From NCBI GenBank assembly GCA_016210495.1, contig JACQUC010000277.1:1-36093 (forward strand): 36,093 bases of DNA, given 5' to 3'. The notes below the pieces were generated by a model that saw only the letters and a list, made by a program, of their open reading frames with translations, did no database searches and was not told where the DNA came from. The DNA comes from Chloroflexota bacterium (GTDB taxonomy: Bacteria > Chloroflexota > FW602-bin22 > JACPRP01). Made by a program: the position numbers and the translations under genes. Numbering within the stretch: the stretch's first letter is position 1; each line of letters begins with the position of its first letter. Below are positions 33,433-36,093 of the stretch, in pieces.

Positions 33433-34608
33433 TTAGTTGCGCGTGATCACCGGCAAGAATAGACGGCGTGGCGAAGACCAGGCCGTGTAGCTTACCGGCT
33501 CTGCCAACGCCTGCCCGCTCCGGCGTCCTCCGAAGACGAGGAGTCGGGTGAAGGCGGACTGGCCGCCGCTTTGAGGCAAGGCCACGGCCGCGGCTTGCGT
33601 GCGAGAAGCCGCCAGAGGCTCCAGCGCGTTGGCGGTGACGGCGGCCGAGTTATCGAACACAAACTCCCAGACGTTATCCACCGCCGACGAGGCTTGCGTC
33701 TGACCGCCCAAGACCCACATTCGGTTTCCCTGCGACGCGGTAGCCTGATTGGCGGTTCGAGCGGGCAACGTCGCCGCCATAGGTTGCAACCCCGGGATCG
33801 GGTAGGAGGAGCCAGCCTGTTGGGTAGTGGTTATCAATAGTTGCGTCCACCAGTTGGTCGTCGGGTTGTATCGCCATGTCATGCTCAGATAGGTGCCTTC
33901 GGAGCCGCGGCCACCCCAGATCACCATCTGGCCGCCGATGTTGGCGGCGCTGAAGTCGTAGGGGGAGCCGACAGGACTGAAACTCTCCTGGCTCCACGTG
34001 CCAGTGCCTGGATTGTAGCCCCAAAGCCAGCCTTGCGTGAGGCCTGAGCTTCCTAAGCCTCCCAGGACGTACATCTTGTCGTTGATGCTCACGGCCTGGT
34101 GGCTGTAGCGCGGCGTCGGCTTCGGCGTCCCTTGCGAGAGCAGTGGCGTCCAGTTGTTCGCAGAGGGATTGTAGGACGAAATGTCGTCCAGCGCGTTTCC
34201 CCCTTCCCCCTGCCCGCCAAAGAGGATGACGTAGTTTCCTCCCATTTCAACTAGGGTGTGCCCGAAACGGGCCGTAGGCTTGTTTGCAGGAGTAATCTCT
34301 GCCCACTCGTCCAGCGGCCGAACGTATCCCTGTGCCTGATTCGACGTGGCGCTGACCGGGCCAAACCGCCAGAGGTCGTTGAGGAGCACGCCGCCTTCGC
34401 CGACGCCTCCGAAGAGGTAGACGAAGTCGCCGAGCTGGACCACAGCGTGCCCGTAGCGGGCCGGCGGCGCGGCTTGGGCTGGGCTGGGCCGTGTGGGGCC
34501 CTCCGCCTGGCCAACCTCCGTCGCCCAGACCAGCGCGACGAACACGAGGATGGCGGCACAAGTCAACGCCGCCATCTCCGTCATAACCGGCCTAAGATGC
34601 CGTCTCAT
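33433..34608 (-). CDS. Secreted kelch-repeat protein, paralogue 2
   Basis: A 391-residue secreted protein, paralogue of the one at 29.3-30.4 kb. Signal segment LTCAAILVFVALVWATEV; kelch blades VYLFGGVGEGG, VILFGGQGEGG, MYVLGGLGSSG, MVIWGGRGSEG, MWVLGGQTQAS and LLVFGGRRSGQ; same final RRLFLPVITRN. ATG 34608 is chosen (GGAGGG 8 nt upstream; aligns with the GTG start of paralogue 1) over the longer frame from 34653. DNA similarity continues beyond the gene into its upstream region, including the inverted repeat, so gene and control region were duplicated together. Confidence 0.86.
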   Translation of the reverse strand: MRRHLRPVMTEMAALTCAAILVFVALVWATEVGQAEGPTRPSPAQAAPPARYGHAVVQLGDFVYLFGGVGEGGVLLNDLWRFGPVSATSNQAQGYVRPLDEWAEITPANKPTARFGHTLVEMGGNYVILFGGQGEGGNALDDISSYNPSANNWTPLLSQGTPKPTPRYSHQAVSINDKMYVLGGLGSSGLTQGWLWGYNPGTGTWSQESFSPVGSPYDFSAANIGGQMVIWGGRGSEGTYLSMTWRYNPTTNWWTQLLITTTQQAGSSYPIPGLQPMAATLPARTANQATASQGNRMWVLGGQTQASSAVDNVWEFVFDNSAAVTANALEPLAASRTQAAAVALPQSGGQSAFTRLLVFGGRRSGQALAEPVSYTAWSSPRRLFLPVITRN

Positions 34609-34684
34609 TATCGTGCCCTCCACTCGACTACAGGTGTCATTCTGAATCGACACGCCATTCTACTGCAACGAGGCCTTGCCTACC

Positions 34685-34771
34685 ATCAGAAGAAAGTATT
34701 ATTCGACCGTCGCGGGGGTCTTAACCTTTGGATAGTACCCGATCTTACGCAGAATAATACTTTTTTCTGAT
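34685..34771. repeat. Long inverted repeat upstream of kelch 2 and PPOX 2
   Basis: Arms ATCAGAAGAAAGTATTATTC (34685-34704) and, reversed, ATCAGAAAAAAGTATTATTC (34752-34771), one mismatch in 20, 47 nt apart. Same element as 30521-30606, in an equivalent position relative to the kelch gene. Confidence 0.78.
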
Positions 34772-34826
34772 GACGGCCCTACCTTTCTTAGAGCATACTA
34801 TTCGTAAGTCACTCGTGCATAGGAGC

Positions 34827-35261
34827 ATGCCATTGCTGGACGACCTGCGCGACAGGATCGCAACCTACCTTCTGGAACACCGGGTCTGCGTCATCAGCAC
34901 GGGCGGGTCGGTCGGCGCCTGGGCAATGCCTGTCCGGTATCGTCTTCCGAAGGGTAGCCGGAGCGGTCGAACGCTGGAAGTGGAATGTCTGTTGCCACGC
35001 TGGGCCGACGCTATCTATCACCTGGAAGAGAATCCCCAGGTGCTGCTGATCATCGTCGACGCCGACGCCGATGGCCTCCGGTGGCTGCAATACCGTGGCA
35101 CAGCGCGGCCCATCGCTTCGCCGGATTGGAACAGACTGGTGCCCGAGCGGACTGCCGGGCCTCGCCCAGAGGAGCGCTACGTCGCGGTGCACGTAACGCC
35201 CGAGCGGATAGACGTTCTCGACGAGAGCGCCGGCTGGGGAGCCCGAGAGACGCTGGAATAG
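34827..35261 (+). CDS. Short PPOX-like protein, paralogue 2
   Basis: A 144-residue relative of the protein at 27.7 kb: VCVISTGGSVGAWAMPVRY, PRWADAIYHLEENPQVLLII, LQYRGTARPIASPDW and ERIDVLDESAGWGARETLE. A longer frame begins at 34770, but that ATG lies inside the arm of the inverted repeat. ATG 34827 is given here; TTG 34833 is at least as likely, because AGGAG stands 1 nt before the ATG but 7 nt before the TTG, and the TTG matches the tandem-TTG start of paralogue 1. No covalent flavin motif; function unknown. Confidence 0.75.
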   Translation: MPLLDDLRDRIATYLLEHRVCVISTGGSVGAWAMPVRYRLPKGSRSGRTLEVECLLPRWADAIYHLEENPQVLLIIVDADADGLRWLQYRGTARPIASPDWNRLVPERTAGPRPEERYVAVHVTPERIDVLDESAGWGARETLE

Positions 35262-35330
35262 TGGGGTGAGGCTCACGCAATACCAAAGGTCTTCGGATGC
35301 ACCCTATATTGCCAGCGGTGAGGTGGGGTG

Positions 35331-35423
35331 GGCATCGCGGCCCTGAAGGGACCGCTTCAGGCCGCTGGGCAGGGGACGTCGTCAGTTTGTGGCCTGAAGC
35401 GGTTGCTTTAGCGCCGCGACGCC
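35331..35423. repeat. Dispersed stem-loop repeat, copy 2
   Basis: About 93 bp, GGCATCGCGGCCCTGAAGGG ... GGCCTGAAGCGGTTGCTTTA ... GACGCC, near-reverse-complement of the element at 5999-6087 in its arms, with a different loop. The 15-mer GGTGGGGTGGGCATC at its left edge also occurs at 17557-17571. Confidence 0.75.
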
Positions 35424-35512
35424 AGAGTTGCCAAGATGCTTCCCAACGGGTAATTCAGGGCGTACAGGTGCACAACTGGTATAACGTTTACGAAAGGAGA
35501 GGGGGCAACACA

Positions 35513-35935
35513 ATGGAAGAGGAGAACAAGGCGGTCTACCGGCGGTTCATCGACGAGGTTATGATCAAGAGCAATCTGGCAGCTATCGATGAGGTTCTCG
35601 CGCCCGATTTTGTCGATCACAGCAGCTTCAATCCTCAGGGGAACCGCGAGGGGCTCAGGCAGGGCCTCAGCATGATGGGCGAGGCTTTCGGCGACGCCGA
35701 GTGCGTCGTAGAGGATCTGATTGCCCATGGGGATAAGGTGGTGTCTCGCTATACGATGCGCGCCACCCACAAAGGCCCATTTATGGGCGTGGCCCCAACG
35801 GGCAAGCAGATAAAGTTCACGGGGATGGAAATCCTTCGCTTCGCCGACGGCAAAATGGTGGAACACTGGGAAGAGTGGGACGTCCTGGGGCTGCTGCAGC
35901 AACTGGGCATCGTGCCGCCGATGGACCAAGCATGA
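35513..35935 (+). CDS. SnoaL-like ester cyclase/polyketide-cyclase-fold protein
   Basis: A 140-residue NTF2-like protein of the SnoaL-type ester cyclase group: YRRFIDEVMIKSNLAAIDEV, LAPDFVDHSSFNPQG, VSRYTMRATHKGPFMGVAPT, KFTGMEILRFADGKMVEHWE. The HxG...G and W-x-x-W/D positions match this family, widespread as small enzymes or ligand-binding proteins of unknown substrate. ATG 35513 (AAAGGAGAGGGGG upstream) is preferred to the open frame from 35297, which runs through the stem-loop repeat. TGGTATAAC at about 35478-35486 is a possible extended -10 promoter. Confidence 0.83.
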   Translation: MEEENKAVYRRFIDEVMIKSNLAAIDEVLAPDFVDHSSFNPQGNREGLRQGLSMMGEAFGDAECVVEDLIAHGDKVVSRYTMRATHKGPFMGVAPTGKQIKFTGMEILRFADGKMVEHWEEWDVLGLLQQLGIVPPMDQA

Positions 35936-35942
35936 TAATCAG

Positions 35943-36016
35943 TGGGCAATGTAGGAGTCGAACCTACGACCTCACGGATGTAAGCCGTGTGCTCTAACCA
36001 ACTGAGCTAATTGCCC
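35943..36016 (-). tRNA. tRNA-Val (anticodon UAC)
   Basis: A complete cloverleaf on the minus strand: acceptor GGGCAAT/ATTGCCC, D-arm TAGCTCAGTTGGTTAGAGC, anticodon stem CACGG/CCGTG with loop CTTACAT (anticodon TAC), T-arm with GTAGG-TTCGACT-CCTAC. The discriminator base is A at 35943; CCA is not encoded. It ends 7 nt after the SnoaL-like stop, on the opposite strand. No gene is seen in the last 77 nt of the window. Confidence 0.95.
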
Positions 36017-36093
36017 TTGCTTGCAGAAAAGTATAGCACCGGGGTTGGACGGGTGTCAAGGTGGATTTTGCCGATGGTCAGCGGCTCCAGGCC

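Noticed and set aside
1..36093. CRISPR array
   Set aside because: No regularly spaced repeats were seen anywhere; the repeats found are isolated stem-loops or pairs.

Overview
The window reads as bacterial chromosome, most likely Chloroflexota (an Anaerolineae- or Dehalococcoidia-like lineage, possibly from a metagenome). This rests on gene content: an aldehyde:ferredoxin oxidoreductase family enzyme, a URO-D/MtaA-type protein, two giant MalT/LuxR STAND regulators, and secreted kelch proteins ending in the LPxxxRN-type tail that I associate with that phylum. It is an inference; no rRNA gene is present. Roughly the first 16.7 kb is visibly less GC-rich than the part from about 17.1 kb onward and behaves like an accessory, defence-rich region.

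Region A (1-5.8 kb, minus strand) is one end of a BREX phage-defence locus. The order brxE, brxA, brxB, brxC is that of the rare BREX type 6, and brxC runs off the left edge. The first three are translationally coupled. Upstream and in the same direction lie a GmrSD/BrxU-like type IV restriction gene with a frameshift near its 3' end, and a tyrosine recombinase split by an in-frame TAA. An apparently intact BREX core is thus flanked by decaying restriction and mobility genes.

Region B (6.0-16.3 kb) alternates catabolic-looking genes (URO-D family, M24 peptidase-like protein that seems to lack most metal ligands, AOR-family tungsto/molybdo-enzyme) with a three-gene cassette at 7.8-12.9 kb. The cassette encodes a DUF6361-like protein, a large phospholipase-D-fold protein with two HxK motifs, and a small PD-(D/E)XK nuclease. 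It has its own promoter and a hairpin at its end, and is the best candidate here for an undescribed defence system.

Region C (16.7-23.5 kb) holds a DUF3052 protein with an orphan BrnA/CopG-like antitoxin, a DmsA/DmsB-like molybdopterin and iron-sulfur pair with neither Tat signal nor membrane anchor, a MNT-type nucleotidyltransferase coupled to an RDD membrane protein, and two tandem VapBC-type toxin-antitoxin modules.

Region D (23.5-36.1 kb) is GC-rich and built around a duplication: two LuxR/MalT-like regulators of about 900 residues, two short PPOX-like flavin-binding-type proteins and two secreted kelch proteins. A small membrane protein, a muconolactone-isomerase-like protein and a SnoaL-like protein sit among or after them. 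The intergenic DNA upstream of both kelch genes carries the same long inverted repeat. A tRNA-Val(UAC) lies at the right edge. Related stem-loop repeats occur near 6.0 kb and 35.3 kb.
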